A stretch of 64,000 bases of DNA, from positions 372,001-436,000 of the forward strand of contig JAHQRK010000026.1 in NCBI GenBank assembly GCA_019828595.1. The letters are read 5' to 3'. Origin of the DNA: Aphanomyces cochlioides. Taxonomy: Eukaryota > Oomycota > Saprolegniomycetes > Saprolegniales > Verrucalvaceae. The translations under genes and the position numbers were made by a program. Positions 35,224 through 45,238 of this stretch are shown one piece after another (the first letter of the stretch is position 1; each line of letters opens with the position of its first letter). The notes below the pieces were generated by a model. That model saw only the letters and a program-made list of their open reading frames with translations, searched no databases and was not told the DNA's origin.

Positions 35224-36795
35224 TGACAATTGCCTTGGCCATCGAAGGGTGACTGACCTTGTTGAACGTAACGTAGTAGTTGTTGCCATAACGCGAGTAC
35301 TTGGGAACCAGGAAATCTTTGCCACCAAGTCGAAACGTTGTGCCTCCCATTTCCACGCACGTAGACAAGTTGTAACTTGAGATCACAATGGTCTGTGGGT
35401 TCTTCTTGTGGATCAAAATGTTCGGAAATTTGGAGCCCCATAACGAACCAGGATTTTCCTTGACAAATTGATCGCAGATGACTTTTTCGGAGGGCAGTCC
35501 TTGTAGCCTTCGCCCAACTTGACTGTGAGCTCGTACACTTGGGACTGGGGGGTGAGCAAAATGTTTTCAATGAAGGCGTCCATGTCACCAGAGTCTTTGT
35601 AGAATGCGTCCGCCATGGCCTCGCATCGCGCAATATCGTCATCGGCAATAGCATGAGCACCAGTGTTGCGATGTTTCGCGCCTTTGGGGGCATTGCCTTG
35701 CTTGGAATCTTTCTTGGACGAAGCTGAATCCTTGCCGGGAGTCTTTTGCGTCCATGGATTGGCCTTTTCAGCGTTTTGTTGCTCTTGATCGCCTTGTATT
35801 TTGTCTGCCGCGGTAGGAGGATCAACAGCGCCATTTCCTTGAGCAACGGATTTGTCGACAATGTCTTGATTTGACTGGTCATTGTCATTGTTTGTCGATT
35901 GTTCCTCTTGAATAACTTCTCCAGGAGTATCACACGACTTCGCTTGGCCGTTAATGTCGCCTGACCCATCAACCTCAGAGTGAATTTGAGTATTCCCCTC
36001 GTCGGTTAAGGCCTCGGTTTCAGTAGAATCCTTCCCCTCGGCGTCTCCAGAGACCATATCCACGTCCTCTTGAGATTTTTCTTCTTCCTCTCCCGTTCTA
36101 GGAGGCTCAGCACAGGGGGCGACGCGGTTGGTGGCTGCTGGCTCAGTCCCATTGGTCACGAGAAAGGCCGGGGCCAGACCCCCAGTGACAGGGGTAGAAG
36201 GGGAATCCATGCCATCCCCGCAGCACGGTGACTGGGGTACACCATTGCTCCGGCGAGAACCCAAATCGGGATACCGCCCCCGCCCCTCCGAAGAGGCCCC
36301 TGGGGGGAAGTAGACAGAACCGCAGGGTGTGCCCATAGGGGGGGCCCTCGTAGCCTCTAGGGCTGGCATGGACCCCGTTTTCTCGCCGCCTTCACTGGGG
36401 ATCGACTCCAATTGGAGTCCAGGGAAGCAGCCACCACAGGCACAAGGCCCCAGTGGTTCGCCCTCCTGAGTGAGGGCTTCGCTAGACAAGTTAACGACAG
36501 TGGTCTGGGGGTCAACCACTGACCCACTGAGGTTGACCCCCCCTGGAACTCCGGCGAGTGGAGCACCAGGTGAAGCGCTGGTGGAGCGAGACGCAGATTG
36601 GTCTCCAGAGACGCTGTTGGGGTCGAACTCGACCTCCACTTCGGCCCTAGGGTTAGGTGTAGAGACATTACTCACACCACTTCCGCCATCCTGATTGGAC
36701 GACGAAAGTGGGTGAGGTGATACAATACCTGGAATGATGGTGACTCCGTGAGTGTTGGTCTCACGGAGCTCGGAACAGCTGTTGGCGTTGGACAT
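35224..36795 (-). pseudogene. LINE ORF1, N-terminal part (copy P)
   Basis: ORF1 from ATG at 36795 to residue about 523, where Q interrupts it. It also carries a 2-base gain near 35492 (TCGGAGGGCAG for TCGGACCAG), which shifts the frame after GYKD. The rest of P's ORF1 is at 10534-12017. The frame reads KDCPPKK instead of KDWSEK at the lesion. Confidence 0.87.
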
Positions 36796-36856
36796 TTTGA
36801 GCGCGGCGGCACTTGATAACTTCTTGACTTGAGGGGTACGAGGCAAATTCGGAAGT

Positions 36857-38353
36857 CACCCTTCGATGGCCAAGGCGATTGTCAAGAAAATGGCTGCATT
36901 GACCAAGTCAGTGATAGCAGCATTCAACCCTACTGCTGGTCAGAACATCAAGTCGCCGCATTTGAGAGTCATTTTCAAGTCGTCTGCGCCTCCTGCAGTG
37001 CTGGTGCCAAAATCCGGCGACGCACTACGCGAAATCACCATTACGGATCCGTCGGGTCAGCCTTTTGTCGTCGTGTTTCAGCACAAGATCGCTGCTCTGA
37101 ACAAGACATTGCCTCCGTCGATTGTTTCACGACGTGCAGAGGCCAAGGCTGAAAAAGCGAAGGCAAAAGCGGCCAAGGCAGCGGCAAAATCTCCTCCGTC
37201 AGGAGAAAAAGAACCTGAACATGATGGAGACGATCATGATCAAGACCCTGGAACAAATGCGGAAGGCAAGGCCGACTCAACTGAGGCATCTGAAGATCGT
37301 CAAGATGAACAACCACAGCCAACAGCTCCTTCTCATGGCTCTGATGTCGATATGTCTGGTGACAGCGATCCCCCTAACAACAATGGACAAGACAAACAAC
37401 AAGAAGATGTGGAAATGTCTACCAACGAATCGCCCGCTCTTGCTCCACCAAGTGAGCAGCCCAAGAACTCGCTGGACCTTCAATTGGTAACGGGCTACCG
37501 GTCTGGACCAGCTCCAAAACGTACTTTGCCTTCGTCCCCACGTTTGGATCCCCTGCCGACATCCAACCGTTTTCATATCCTCGAAGAAGACGACGTGGAA
37601 CTCTCGTTTGAAGACTTTGCAGTGCCTCGAATTGTATTGGAAGATTCAAGTGCGCCACGCCCGAAAAAGACCAAAGGCAAAGCGAAGAAACAACGACTTA
37701 ACAAGTCTGCTGCAGCCCACCTCGAATTGGCGAAGAAGATCATTCGAGACAAGAAAGTCGAAGGCAGTATCACCGAATGTCAACGCATTTTGCGAGATGA
37801 TCCTCAGCTCGTTTCACATGCTATGTACGCACAAGATGAAGACCTCAGTTTGTTTCAGTCACTTGTTGCAACCAAGACTATTGAGCGCAAGATGGCTTTG
37901 TTAAAAGCTCAAGGCAAGCCTCACAACTACAAACATCACGTCAACTTCATGGCTCAATACAAGATTCACCCGTCAGAAATCTTGGAAGAATTGACCACGG
38001 ACATACCAGAGATCAAGCGCATCCTCTTTGCACTTGCTACGATTGACTTATTCCTCTCAAATCGGGCCCCAGACCTCTACACAAACTCGGAGGCACTGAC
38101 TGTTCTATTGAACCAAGAAGCAACAAGATTGCCTGACACCAACTGCTTGACGGACTGGTCGCTGTTTGCTTTGATCGAAAACTTCAGCGACAATCTCGAG
38201 AAGTTCACTTTGCCGGCTCCCGTCTTGTCGGCCATCTCGATGCTCAAAAGCATCACCAACAATTACCACATCGACGAGCTCTGCAGCAAAGCTCACCACT
38301 CCATGAACGCCGACGAAATTGATCCCCTCGATTTGGAGGACGATCAACTCTAA
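36857..38353 (+). pseudogene. LINE ORF1, C-terminal part (copy H)
   Basis: Plus-strand ORF1 from SHPSMAKAIV (about residue 514) to the normal stop. It resumes H after the P insertion. It is open throughout and lacks the 25-residue insertion seen in K1 and K2. The first 13 bases are the second copy of P's TSD. Joined with 5267-6254 it rebuilds an uninterrupted ORF1 apart from the part left of the window. Confidence 0.9.
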
Positions 38354-38431
38354 GGCTTCTATCCCCTGCTTCAATCCATTTCAACCTCCCCTCTCACCCC
38401 TCCATTCTACTCATTTTCATCTGTACTCGTG

Positions 38432-38531
38432 ATGATTGACAACAACTTCTCCGATGTCCCAACTGAACTCGTGGACTGGGACCCACAAATCATCTCCCTC
38501 AACACCAATGGCTTCTCCAACAGTCATCGGT
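38432..38531 (+). pseudogene. LINE ORF2, first 33 codons (copy H)
   Basis: ORF2 start (MIDNNFSDVP to NSHRY), 78 nt after the ORF1 stop. It is cut by the 5' end of K1. The flank CCAACAGTCATCGGT before the K 5' end starts with CCA and is the presumed K TSD. K's true 3' end is not in the window. Confidence 0.88.
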
Positions 38532-40841
38532 ACTTCCGAATTTGCCTCGTACCCCTCAAGTCAAGAAGTTATCAAGTGCCGCCGCGCTCAAAATGTCCAA
38601 CGCCAACAGCTGTTCCGAGCTCCGTGAGACCAACACTCACGGAGTCACCATCATTCCAGGTATTGTATCACCTCACCCACTTTCGTCGTCCAATCAGGAT
38701 GGCGGAAGTGGTGTGAGTAATGTCTCTACACCTAACCCTAGGGCCGAAGTGGAGGTCGAGTTCGACCCCAACAGCGTCTCTGGAGACCAATCTGCGTCTC
38801 GCTCCACCAGCGCTTCACCTGGTGCTCCACTCGCCGGAGTTCCAGGGGGGGGTCAACCTCAGTGGGTCAGTGGTTGACCCCCAGACCACTGTCGTTAACT
38901 TGTCTAGCGAAGCCCTCACTCAGGAGGGCGAACCACTGGGGCCTTGTGCCTGTGGTGGCTGCTTCCCTGGACTCCAATTGGAGTCGATCCCCAGTGAAGG
39001 CGGCGAGAAAACGGGGTCCATGCCAGCCCTAGAGGCTACGAGGGCCCCCCCTATGGGCACACCCTGCGGTTCTGTCTACTTCCCCCCAGGGGCCTCTTCG
39101 GAGGGGCGGGGGCGGTATCCCGATTTGGGTTCTCGCCGGAGCAATGGTGTACCCCAGTCACCGTGCTGCGGGGATGGCATGGATTCCCCTTCTACCCCTG
39201 TCACTGGGGGTCTGGCCCCGGCCTTTCTCGTGACCAATGGGACTGAGCCAGCAGCCACCAACCGCGTCGCCCCCTGTGCTGAGCCTCCTAGAACGGGAGA
39301 GGAAGAAGAAAAATCTCAAGAGGACGTGGATATGGTCTCTGGAGACGCCGAGGGGAAGGATTCTACTGAAACCGAGGCCTTAACCGACGAGGGAAATACT
39401 CAAATTCACTCGGAGGTGGATGGGTCAGGCGACATTAACGGCCAAGCGAAGCCGTGTGATACTCCTGGAGAAGTTATTCAAGAGGAACAATCGACAAACA
39501 ATGACAATGAACAGTCAAATCAAGACATTGTCGACAAATCCGTTGCTCAAGGAAATGGCGCTGTTGATCCTCCTACCGCGGCAGACAAAATACAAGGCGA
39601 TCAAGAGCAACAAAACGCTGAAAAGGCCAATCCATGGACGCAAAAGACTCCCGGCAAGGATTCAGCTTCGTCCAAGAAAGATTCCAAGCAAGGCAATGCT
39701 CCCAAAGGCGCAAAACACCGCAACACTGGTGCTCATGCTATTGCCGATGACGATATTGCGCGATGCGAGGCCATGGCGGACGCATTCTACAAAGACTCTG
39801 GTGACATGGACGCCTTCATTGAAAACATTTTGCTCACTCCCCAGTCCCAAGTGTACGAGCTCACAGTCAAGTTGGGCGAAGCCTACAAGGACTGGTCCGA
39901 AAAAGTCATCTGCGATCAATTTGTCAAGGAAAATCCTGGTTCGTTATGGGGCTCCAAATTTCCGAACATTTTGATCCACAAGAAGAACCCACAGACCATT
40001 GTGATCTCAAGTTACAACTTGTCTACGTGCGTGGAAATGGGAGGCACAACGTTTCGACTTGGTGGCAAAGATTTCCTGGTTCCCAAGTACTCGCGTTATG
40101 GCAACAACTACTATGTTACGTTCAACAAGGTCAGTCACCCTTCGATGGCCAATGCAATTGTCAAGAAAATGGCTGCATTGACCAAGTCAGTGATAGCAGC
40201 ATTCAACCCTACTGCTGGTCAGAACATCAAGTCGCCGCATTTGAGAGTCATTTTCAAGTCGCCTGCGCCTCCTGCAGTGTTGGTGCCAAAATCCGGCGAC
40301 GCACTACGCGAAATCACCATTACGGATCCGTCGGGTCAGCCTTTTGTCGTCGTGTTTCAGCACAAGATCGCTGCTCTGAACAAGACATTGCCTCCGTCGA
40401 TTGTTTCACGACGTGCAGAGGCCAAGGCTGAAAAAGCGAAGGCAAAAGCGGCCAAGGCAGCGGCAAAATCTCCTCCGTCAGGAGAAAAAGAACCTGAACA
40501 TGATGGAGACGATCATGATCAAGACCCTGGAACAAATGCGGAAGGCAAGGCCGACTCAACTGAGGCATCTGGAGATCGTCAAGATGAACAACCACAGCCA
40601 ACAGCTCCTTCTCATGGCTCTGATGTCGATATGTTTGGTGACAGCGATCCCCCTAACAACAATGGACAAGACAAACAACAAGAAGATGTGGAAATGTCTA
40701 CCAACGAATCGCCCGCTCTTGCTCCACCAAGTGAGCAGCCCAAGAACTCGCTGGACCTTCAATTGGTAACGGGCTACCGGTCTGGACCAGCTCCAAAACG
40801 TACTTTGCCTTCGTCCCCACGTTTGGATCCCCTGCCGACAT

Positions 40842-40931
40842 CCAACCGTTTTCATAGGCAAATTAGTAAGTCATTAGGGCCTTTGCTCAAAAATAAGGTT
40901 AATACAACTCATTTAACCAACCGTTTTCATA
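40842..40931. repeat. 15-bp TSD pair around S (K1)
   Basis: CCAACCGTTTTCATA at 40842-40856 and 40917-40931. It starts with CCA against the insert's 3' end, like the other junctions. Confidence 0.96.
40857..40916 (+). mobile_element. S: 60-bp insertion of the family's own 3' end, in K1
   Basis: Exactly the last 60 nt of the LINE (GGCAAATTAG ... CATTTAA), flanked by a perfect 15-bp TSD, CCAACCGTTTTCATA, at 40842-40856 and 40917-40931. Copies without the insertion, such as H, have that 15-mer once. This is an extreme 5' truncation that shows the true 3' boundary and TSD of the family. The 60 + 15 bp keep ORF1 in frame. Confidence 0.96.
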
Positions 40932-41785
40932 TCCTCGAAGAAGACGACGTGGAACTCTCGTTTGAAGACTTTGCAGTGCCTCGAATTGTATTGGAAGATT
41001 CAAGTGCGCCACGCCCGAAAAAGACCAAAGGCAAAGCGAAGAAACAACGACTTAACAAGTCTGCTGCAGCCCACCTCGAATTGGCGAAGAAGATCATTCG
41101 AGATAAGAAAGTCGAAGGCAGTATCACCGAATGTCAACGCATTTTGCGAGATGACCCTCAGCTGGTTGCACATGCTATGTACGCACAAGATGAAGACCTC
41201 AGTTTGTTTCAGTCACTTGTTGCAACCAAGACTATTGAGCGCAAGATGGCTTTGTTAAAAGCTCAAGGCAAGCCTCACAACTACAAACATCACGTCAACT
41301 TCATGGCTCAATACAAGATTCACCCGTCAGAAATCTTGGAAGAATTGACCACGGACATACCAGAGATCAAGCGCATCCTCTTTGCACTTGCTACGATTGA
41401 CTTATTCCTCTCAAATCGGGCCCCAGACCTCTACACAAACTCGGAGGCACTGACTGTTCTATTGAACCAAGAAGCAACAAGATTGCCTGACACCAACTGC
41501 TTGACGGACTGGTCGCTGTTTGCTTTGATCGAAAACTTCAGCGACAATCTCGAGAAGTTCACTTTGCCGGCTCCCGTCTTGTCGGCCATCTCGATGCTCA
41601 AAAGCATCACCAACAATTACCACATCGACGAGCTCTGCAGCAAAGCTCACCACTCCATGAACGCCGACGAAATTGATCCCCTCGATTTGGAGGACGATCA
41701 ACTCTAAGGCTTCTATCCCCTGCTTCAATCCATTTCAACCTCCCCTCTCACCCCTCCATTCTACTCATTTTCATCTGTACTCGTG

Positions 41786-41885
41786 ATGATTGACAACAAC
41801 TTCTCCGATGTCCCAACTGAACTCGTGGACTGGGACCCACAAATCATCTCCCTCAACACCAATGGCTTCTCCAACAGTCATCGGT
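41786..41885 (+). pseudogene. LINE ORF2, first 33 codons (K1)
   Basis: Same 100-nt ORF2 start as at 38432-38531, again cut by the next K unit at the same base. Confidence 0.85.
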
Positions 41886-41946
41886 ACTTCCGAATTTGCC
41901 TCGTACCCCTCAAGTCAAGAAGTTATCAAGTGCCGCCGCGCTCAAA

Positions 41947-44900
41947 ATGTCCAACGCCAACAGCTGTTCCGAGCTCCGTGAGACCAACACTCACGGAGTC
42001 ACCATCATTCCAGGTATTGTATCACCTCACCCACTTTCGTCGTCCAATCAGGATGGCGGAAGTGGTGTGAGTAATGTCTCTACACCTAACCCTAGGGCCG
42101 AAGTGGAGGTCGAGTTCGACCCCAACAGCGTCTCTGGAGACCAATCTGCGTCTCGCTCCACCAGCGCTTCACCTGGTGCTCCACTCGCCGGAGTTCCAGG
42201 GGGGGTCAACCTCAGTGGGTCAGTGGTTGACCCCCAGACCACTGTCGTTAACTTGTCTAGCGAAGCCCTCACTCAGGAGGGCGAACCACTGGGGCCTTGT
42301 GCCTGTGGTGGCTGCTTCCCTGGACTCCAATTGGAGTCGATCCCCAGTGAAGGCGGCGAGAAAACGGGGTCCATGCCAGCCCTAGAGGCTACGAGGGCCC
42401 CCCCTATGGGCACACCCTGCGGTTCTGTCTACTTCCCCCCAGGGGCCTCTTCGGAGGGGCGGGGGCGGTATCCCGATTTGGGTTCTCGCCGGAGCAATGG
42501 TGTACCCCAGTCACCGTGCTGCGGGGATGGCATGGATTCCCCTTCTACCCCTGTCACTGGGGGTCTGGCCCCGGCCTTTCTCGTGACCAATGGGACTGAG
42601 CCAGCAGCCACCAACCGCGTCGCCCCCTGTGCTGAGCCTCCTAGAACGGGAGAGGAAGAAGAAAAATCTCAAGAGGACGTGGATATGGTCTCTGGAGACG
42701 CCGAGGGGAAGGATTCTACTGAAACCGAGGCCTTAACCGACGAGGGAAATACTCAAATTCACTCGGAGGTGGATGGGTCAGGCGACATTAACGGCCAAGC
42801 GAAGCCGTGTGATACTCCTGGAGAAGTTATTCAAGAGGAACAATCGACAAACAATGACAATGAACAGTCAAATCAAGACATTGTCGACAAATCCGTTGCT
42901 CAAGGAAATGGCGCTGTTGATCCTCCTACCGCGGCAGACAAAATACAAGGCGATCAAGAGCAACAAAACGCTGAAAAGGCCAATCCATGGACGCAAAAGA
43001 CTCCCGGCAAGGATTCAGCTTCGTCCAAGAAAGATTCCAAGCAAGGCAATGCTCCCAAAGGCGCAAAACACCGCAACACTGGTGCTCATGCTATTGCCGA
43101 TGACGATATTGCGCGATGCGAGGCCATGGCGGACGCATTCTACAAAGACTCTGGTGACATGGACGCCTTCATTGAAAACATTTTGCTCACTCCCCAGTCC
43201 CAAGTGTACGAGCTCACAGTCAAGTTGGGCGAAGCCTACAAGGACTGGTCCGAAAAAGTCATCTGCGATCAATTTGTCAAGGAAAATCCTGGTTCGTTAT
43301 GGGGCTCCAAATTTCCGAACATTTTGATCCACAAGAAGAACCCACAGACCATTGTGATCTCAAGTTACAACTTGTCTACGTGCGTGGAAATGGGAGGCAC
43401 AACGTTTCGACTTGGTGGCAAAGATTTCCTGGTTCCCAAGTACTCGCGTTATGGCAACAACTACTATGTTACGTTCAACAAGGTCAGTCACCCTTCGATG
43501 GCCAATGCAATTGTCAAGAAAATGGCTGCATTGACCAAGTCAGTGATAGCAGCATTCAACCCTACTGCTGGTCAGAACATCAAGTCGCCGCATTTGAGAG
43601 TCATTTTCAAGTCGCCTGCGCCTCCTGCAGTGTTGGTGCCAAAATCCGGCGACGCACTACGCGAAATCACCATTACGGATCCGTCGGGTCAGCCTTTTGT
43701 CGTCGTGTTTCAGCACAAGATCGCTGCTCTGAACAAGACATTGCCTCCGTCGATTGTTTCACGACGTGCAGAGGCCAAGGCTGAAAAAGCGAAGGCAAAA
43801 GCGGCCAAGGCAGCGGCAAAATCTCCTCCGTCAGGAGAAAAAGAACCTGAACATGATGGAGACGATCATGATCAAGACCCTGGAACAAATGCGGAAGGCA
43901 AGGCCGACTCAACTGAGGCATCTGGAGATCGTCAAGATGAACAACCACAGCCAACAGCTCCTTCTCATGGCTCTGATGTCGATATGTTTGGTGACAGCGA
44001 TCCCCCTAACAACAATGGACAAGACAAACAACAAGAAGATGTGGAAATGTCTACCAACGAATCGCCCGCTCTTGCTCCACCAAGTGAGCAGCCCAAGAAC
44101 TCGCTGGACCTTCAATTGGTAACGGGCTACCGGTCTGGACCAGCTCCAAAACGTACTTTGCCTTCGTCCCCACGTTTGGATCCCCTGCCGACATCCAACC
44201 GTTTTCATAGGCAAATTAGTAAGTCATTAGGGCCTTTGCTCAAAAATAAGGTTAATACAACTCATTTAACCAACCGTTTTCATATCCTCGAAGAAGACGA
44301 CGTGGAACTCTCGTTTGAAGACTTTGCAGTGCCTCGAATTGTATTGGAAGATTCAAGTGCGCCACGCCCGAAAAAGACCAAAGGCAAAGCGAAGAAACAA
44401 CGACTTAACAAGTCTGCTGCAGCCCACCTCGAATTGGCGAAGAAGATCATTCGAGATAAGAAAGTCGAAGGCAGTATCACCGAATGTCAACGCATTTTGC
44501 GAGATGACCCTCAGCTGGTTGCACATGCTATGTACGCACAAGATGAAGACCTCAGTTTGTTTCAGTCACTTGTTGCAACCAAGACTATTGAGCGCAAGAT
44601 GGCTTTGTTAAAAGCTCAAGGCAAGCCTCACAACTACAAACATCACGTCAACTTCATGGCTCAATACAAGATTCACCCGTCAGAAATCTTGGAAGAATTG
44701 ACCACGGACATACCAGAGATCAAGCGCATCCTCTTTGCACTTGCTACGATTGACTTATTCCTCTCAAATCGGGCCCCAGACCTCTACACAAACTCGGAGG
44801 CACTGACTGTTCTATTGAACCAAGAAGCAACAAGATTGCCTGACACCAACTGCTTGACGGACTGGTCGCTGTTTGCTTTGATCGAAAACTTCAGCGACAA

Positions 44901-45060
44901 TCTCGAGAAGTTCACTTTGCCGGCTCCCGTCTTGTCGGCCATCTCGATGCTCAAAAGCATCACCAACAATTACCACATCGACGAGCTCTGCAGCAAAGCT
45001 CACCACTCCATGAACGCCGACGAAATTGATCCCCTCGATTTGGAGGACGATCAACTCTAA
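41947..45060 (+). CDS. LINE ORF1, complete and open, with 25-residue insertion (K2)
   Basis: 1,037-aa ORF1 from the first ATG, 61 nt after the element 5' end. It matches the 1,012-aa ORF1 at 56411-59449 except for 25 extra residues after TSNRFH. These come from the 60-bp S insertion plus the 15-bp TSD and fall in the low-complexity linker before the basic cluster. Other differences are Asn-Glu-Gln in the Q/N-rich stretch, MANAIV, and DMFGDS. The insertion avoids stops and keeps frame, so a protein could be made. No ORF2 follows in this unit. Confidence 0.85.
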   Translation: MSNANSCSELRETNTHGVTIIPGIVSPHPLSSSNQDGGSGVSNVSTPNPRAEVEVEFDPNSVSGDQSASRSTSASPGAPLAGVPGGVNLSGSVVDPQTTVVNLSSEALTQEGEPLGPCACGGCFPGLQLESIPSEGGEKTGSMPALEATRAPPMGTPCGSVYFPPGASSEGRGRYPDLGSRRSNGVPQSPCCGDGMDSPSTPVTGGLAPAFLVTNGTEPAATNRVAPCAEPPRTGEEEEKSQEDVDMVSGDAEGKDSTETEALTDEGNTQIHSEVDGSGDINGQAKPCDTPGEVIQEEQSTNNDNEQSNQDIVDKSVAQGNGAVDPPTAADKIQGDQEQQNAEKANPWTQKTPGKDSASSKKDSKQGNAPKGAKHRNTGAHAIADDDIARCEAMADAFYKDSGDMDAFIENILLTPQSQVYELTVKLGEAYKDWSEKVICDQFVKENPGSLWGSKFPNILIHKKNPQTIVISSYNLSTCVEMGGTTFRLGGKDFLVPKYSRYGNNYYVTFNKVSHPSMANAIVKKMAALTKSVIAAFNPTAGQNIKSPHLRVIFKSPAPPAVLVPKSGDALREITITDPSGQPFVVVFQHKIAALNKTLPPSIVSRRAEAKAEKAKAKAAKAAAKSPPSGEKEPEHDGDDHDQDPGTNAEGKADSTEASGDRQDEQPQPTAPSHGSDVDMFGDSDPPNNNGQDKQQEDVEMSTNESPALAPPSEQPKNSLDLQLVTGYRSGPAPKRTLPSSPRLDPLPTSNRFHRQISKSLGPLLKNKVNTTHLTNRFHILEEDDVELSFEDFAVPRIVLEDSSAPRPKKTKGKAKKQRLNKSAAAHLELAKKIIRDKKVEGSITECQRILRDDPQLVAHAMYAQDEDLSLFQSLVATKTIERKMALLKAQGKPHNYKHHVNFMAQYKIHPSEILEELTTDIPEIKRILFALATIDLFLSNRAPDLYTNSEALTVLLNQEATRLPDTNCLTDWSLFALIENFSDNLEKFTLPAPVLSAISMLKSITNNYHIDELCSKAHHSMNADEIDPLDLEDDQL
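44210..44269 (+). mobile_element. S: 60-bp insertion, duplicate in K2
   Basis: Same insert and same TSD (44195-44209 and 44270-44284) as in K1, offset by 3,353 bp. It predates the duplication of the K unit. Confidence 0.95.
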
Positions 45061-45138
45061 GGCTTCTATCTCGTGCTTCAATCCATTTCAACCTCCCCTC
45101 TGACCCCTCCATTCTACTCATTTTCATCTGTACTCGTG

Positions 45139-45238
45139 ATGATTGACAACAACTTCTCCGATGTCCCAACTGAACTCGTGGACTGGGACCCACAAATCAT
45201 CTCCCTCAACACCAATGGCTTCTCCAACAGTCATCGGT
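45139..45238 (+). pseudogene. LINE ORF2, first 33 codons (K2)
   Basis: ORF2 start cut at the same position by the 5' terminus of K3. Confidence 0.85.

Larger units (their letters stand above)
27402..36134 (-). repeat. 8.73-kb tandem duplication, unit 2
   Basis: Partner of 18674-27401. At its upstream boundary (36134, GGTTGGTGG) the sequence continues into the uninterrupted P ORF1 rather than another 3' end. This places the recombination within the ORF1 homology of P and Q. Confidence 0.83.
6255..36856 (-). mobile_element. LINE copy P, full length, interrupted by nested copies Q and R
   Basis: The 3' end is at 6255 and the 5' end at 36856, flanked by the 13-bp TSD. P's own sequence is 6255-12017 plus 35224-36856. 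Without the internal 15-bp TSD these sum to about 7,381 bp, matching the 7,380-bp reference copy. Everything between 12018 and 35223 is Q, R and their tandem duplications. P lies antisense in the ORF1 of H. Its ORF2 is intact and its ORF1 is split by Q and frameshifted. Confidence 0.88.
38593..41707 (+). pseudogene. LINE ORF1 with frameshift and 25-residue insertion (K1)
   Basis: Identical in layout to the intact 41947-45060 frame, but the G run near 38846 has one extra G, shifting the frame after about 85 codons. The G run is the arm of an 11-bp inverted repeat, so the indel could be replication slippage or a sequencing error. It also contains the S insertion (40857-40916). Confidence 0.88.
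38532..41885 (+). mobile_element. LINE copy K, tandem unit K1
   Basis: Element 5' terminus (ACTTCCG), 5' UTR, ORF1, spacer and the first 100 nt of ORF2, then the 5' terminus of K2. The unit is 3,354 bp, one base longer than K2 because of an extra G. A tandem array of this kind is expected if K inserted early in H's ORF2 and the ORF1 regions then recombined unequally. Confidence 0.88.
41886..45238 (+). mobile_element. LINE copy K, tandem unit K2
   Basis: 3,353-bp unit with 5' UTR, an open ORF1 carrying insertion S, the spacer and 100 nt of ORF2. It is almost identical to K1. The region downstream of its ORF1 differs slightly from K1 (TCTCGTGCTTCAATCC for TCCCCTGCTTCAATCC near 45068), so K1 and K2 are not one unit assembled twice. 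Confidence 0.88.

Noticed and set aside
24718..36134. Tandem repeats considered as a CRISPR-like or satellite array
   Set aside because: Units are kilobase LINE fragments with open frames, not short repeats with unique spacers.
40857..40916. Insertion S as a short intron (it contains GTAAGT)
   Set aside because: It matches the LINE 3' end exactly, has a TSD, lacks a suitable AG acceptor at its end and keeps the frame open.
38532..45238. K tandem units as a simple assembly duplication
   Set aside because: Not fully excluded, but K1, K2 and K3 differ at several bases (extra G at 38846, altered sequence near 45068, SRSTSAS versus SRSPSAS), so they are probably real separate units.
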